Notes under the pieces: generated by a model
The model's input: only the letters and a program-made list of their open reading frames with translations
Told to the model about the DNA's origin: nothing
Databases searched by the model: none
From: Posidonia oceanica
Lineage: Eukaryota; Streptophyta; Magnoliopsida; Alismatales; Posidoniaceae
Length of the DNA: 64,000 nucleotides
Assembly (NCBI GenBank): GCA_037176725.1
Contig: JAZBRS010000050.1
Span: 13,224,001-13,288,000 of the forward strand
Direction: 5' to 3'
Shown here: one piece after another, positions 62,299 to 64,000 of the stretch
Numbering within the stretch: the stretch's first letter is position 1
How the letters are laid out: every line of letters starts with the position of its first letter
Position numbers and translations under genes: made by a program

Positions 62299-64000
62299 TC
62301 AATGCTCTGCTAGGTCTTCTACTATCGACTTGAGTTGTTCTTGATAAAGTAGCTCTAAGTCGGACATCCATGAATCGACCTGGGCTTCTATCGCCACTCC
62401 TTCCTCCTCGTCTGAGGGTGAGTCGACGTAGTAGGCGTCGGGGGCCTGCGGCATTGGCCCGGCTGCAAGACGGATCGCTGCCCTTGGAATTTGCATGGTC
62501 TGGCTCCCAGGCGCGCCTGATAGCGGCAACTTTGGCGTGGGAGATCCAAACAGACTGATCAGCGAGGCCACAGATGGGTATGCTGCCAGGGTCACTGTTG
62601 CAGGTGGAGGGCAGGCAGAGGTGCTCTTCTGAGGGCTCAAGGGCCGGGAGACTGTGGTGCTCAATTGGTCCTCTGCATCCGGTGGTGACTGTGAGAGTGC
62701 GGCTTCTGACGCCATGGGGGCCTGCCATGAGAGTTGCTGTTTTGCGGCAGGAAGATGCGAAGCAGACTGCGCCGGCTGCATTCTCAGTGATGCGGCTGCT
62801 GAAGTAGGCCGAGTCGCCCTGCTGACTGAATTGACTGACTGTCCCTCCAGAGAGAGGGACAGCGGTACTGATGCGACTACGATCGCAGGTAGCCTACCTG
62901 ATTGTGCCAGAAGGAGTGTCTCTGACTTCTGAGCTGCTGCCTGTACTTGTAATGCAGATGTGGCTGCAAAAATGTAAGAGCTTGCCAGTTCTGCCACGGA
63001 GCCTACCGAGTTGTCTGCTATATCTACTAGAGGGAGAGCCGAACAAACTGACCATGGTGCCTCTGTGCTGATCAGAGCCTTGCTGCCAGTTGGGACTGCC
63101 TCTACTGCTCCAGACTGCTCCTCATCCGAGTAGTAGTCCTCAATGCAGACCCAGTCTTCTGCCGGCACCGCGGCTTGATCATCAGTTGATCCCAGAACCC
63201 CTGCACTGGTGAAGTTAGTGAGGTCTCTGGGGATGGCTGGTTCTTGATCCTTGAGCTGAAGGCAGTGATCTTCGCTGGGCTTGGGTTCGTACCCGAGGCC
63301 TTCAGATTTCCTCCACTCCACCGCTACGATCGGCTCTGCGATCCCCTGGCCGTGACGCCCGAGCGGTGTACCCTTTACGTAACCCCACCTGTGACATACA
63401 TTCTCGACCATCTGAAAGGGGTTGTTGTGAACGGCCAAGGAGTTGACACGTTCAAGATCAGGAATGAAGTTAACCGGCTCGCACCGATTAACGCGATATA
63501 GAGCTTCAGAAGTCTCAGGGTCAAACGGGATGGCTTGTGAAGACACAGGGGAGACTGCCTCGATCTGCTCCTTCTCAAAGTTCACCGCCATGACGACAAT
63601 GACATCATCGCCACGACGGTACTTTATCAACCGATGGAGGGTCGAGGGAAAGACCTGATGCTTGTGGAGCCAAGGGCGCCCAAGCAGAAGATTGAAATTT
63701 GGCTTCAAGTCGACGATATAGAATTCTACATCGAAAACGACCGGGCCGATGGTGAGAGGAATAATCAGGATCCCTAGAGCATCATGGTGTGTGTTGTCAA
63801 AAGCTGTCATTCCCTTCACGGCTGGCGTGATGTCCTTGGCTTTGAATCCGAGCTTGGTTGCAGTACGCAAGGGGCAGACGTTAAGGGCTGACCCGTTATC
63901 AACCAGCGTTAGGGGAATGCGAAAGTTTTTGAACTGAACCGTGACGAACAGGGGTTGATTGTGATTAATCCCCGCTGGAGGCAACTCATCGCTTGTAAAA
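62299..64000 (-). CDS. Element D protease (D-N-G) and G-patch, open to the window edge
   Basis: The longest intact stretch of D (at least 561 residues, 62299-63984, and continuing rightward). Order: INHNQPLFVTVQFKNFRIPL; LTLVDNGSALNVCPLRTATK with D-N-G; FDNTHHDALGILIIPL; FNLLLGRPWLHKH; PDLERVNSLAVHNNPFQMVE; the G-patch WGYVKGTPLGRHGQGIAEP ... SEGLGYEPKP; DLTNFTSAGVLG; DWVCIEDYYSDEEQSGAVEA; a long Ser/Ala/Leu-rich linker; AYYVDSPSDEEEGVAIEAQV; and a helix ending at the EDLAEH stop. The gag lies beyond the window. Confidence 0.87.
   Translation of the reverse strand, partial: FTSDELPPAGINHNQPLFVTVQFKNFRIPLTLVDNGSALNVCPLRTATKLGFKAKDITPAVKGMTAFDNTHHDALGILIIPLTIGPVVFDVEFYIVDLKPNFNLLLGRPWLHKHQVFPSTLHRLIKYRRGDDVIVVMAVNFEKEQIEAVSPVSSQAIPFDPETSEALYRVNRCEPVNFIPDLERVNSLAVHNNPFQMVENVCHRWGYVKGTPLGRHGQGIAEPIVAVEWRKSEGLGYEPKPSEDHCLQLKDQEPAIPRDLTNFTSAGVLGSTDDQAAVPAEDWVCIEDYYSDEEQSGAVEAVPTGSKALISTEAPWSVCSALPLVDIADNSVGSVAELASSYIFAATSALQVQAAAQKSETLLLAQSGRLPAIVVASVPLSLSLEGQSVNSVSRATRPTSAAASLRMQPAQSASHLPAAKQQLSWQAPMASEAALSQSPPDAEDQLSTTVSRPLSPQKSTSACPPPATVTLAAYPSVASLISLFGSPTPKLPLSGAPGSQTMQIPRAAIRLAAGPMPQAPDAYYVDSPSDEEEGVAIEAQVDSWMSDLELLYQEQLKSIVEDLAEH

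Noticed and set aside
1..64000. Search for host protein-coding genes
   Set aside because: All long frames fall into retrotransposon coding regions, their antisense shadows or repeats; no intron-exon gene structure was recognisable.

Overview
The window is a plant (angiosperm, most likely eudicot) heterochromatin segment made entirely of nested LTR retrotransposons. I found no host gene, tRNA, rRNA or CRISPR array. All four elements are Ty3/gypsy of the Tat/Ogre type. They have a C-H-H-C gag knuckle, a retropepsin followed by a G-patch, an RT with a decayed RNase H, a second archaeal-type RNase H and an integrase. Three of them (B, C, D) also carry a sense-strand ORF after integrase that resembles DUF7745 / the plant mobile domain. 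Every element is interrupted by stops or frameshifts, so none looks autonomous.

Layout. Element A (minus, 1-8974) runs off the left edge: RT, linker, G-patch, two retropepsins, gag, leader and a 5' LTR at 7435-8974. It sits inside the gag of element B. Element B (minus, 8975-36995) is a tandem LTR / internal / LTR / partial internal structure: right LTR 33409-36995, full internal 33408-18154, shared middle LTR 14607-18153, then a second leader and gag (14606 down to 8975). That second gag is split by a plus-strand solo LTR of the same broad family (9189-12451) flanked by the 5-bp target duplication CTGCC. B is inserted in the gag of element C (plus, 36996-47504), which supplies gag, protease, RT, two RNase H domains, integrase and a truncated DUF7745 ORF. 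C is cut on its right by element D (minus, 47505-64000 and beyond): a 5.7-kb 3' LTR, PPT, 3' UTR minisatellites, DUF7745 ORF, integrase, RNase H, RT and protease.

Inferred order of events: C is oldest; B inserted into C and became tandem; the solo-LTR parent and A inserted into B; D inserted into C.

The most interesting signals are not the enzymes. (1) A third gene sits in the env position with a conserved candidate branch point and 3' splice site. (2) Each family carries its own repeated short hairpin modules in LTR, leader or 3' UTR, some expanded into minisatellites with higher-order periodicity. (3) A 163-bp duplication of the LTR end can be explained by a PBS-like sequence inside the LTR. 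(4) A hairpin abuts the PPT in two families. (5) B, C and D have an unusual D-N-G protease site, and A has an extra retropepsin. Boundaries and motifs were read by eye; family names rest on motif recognition, not database searches.
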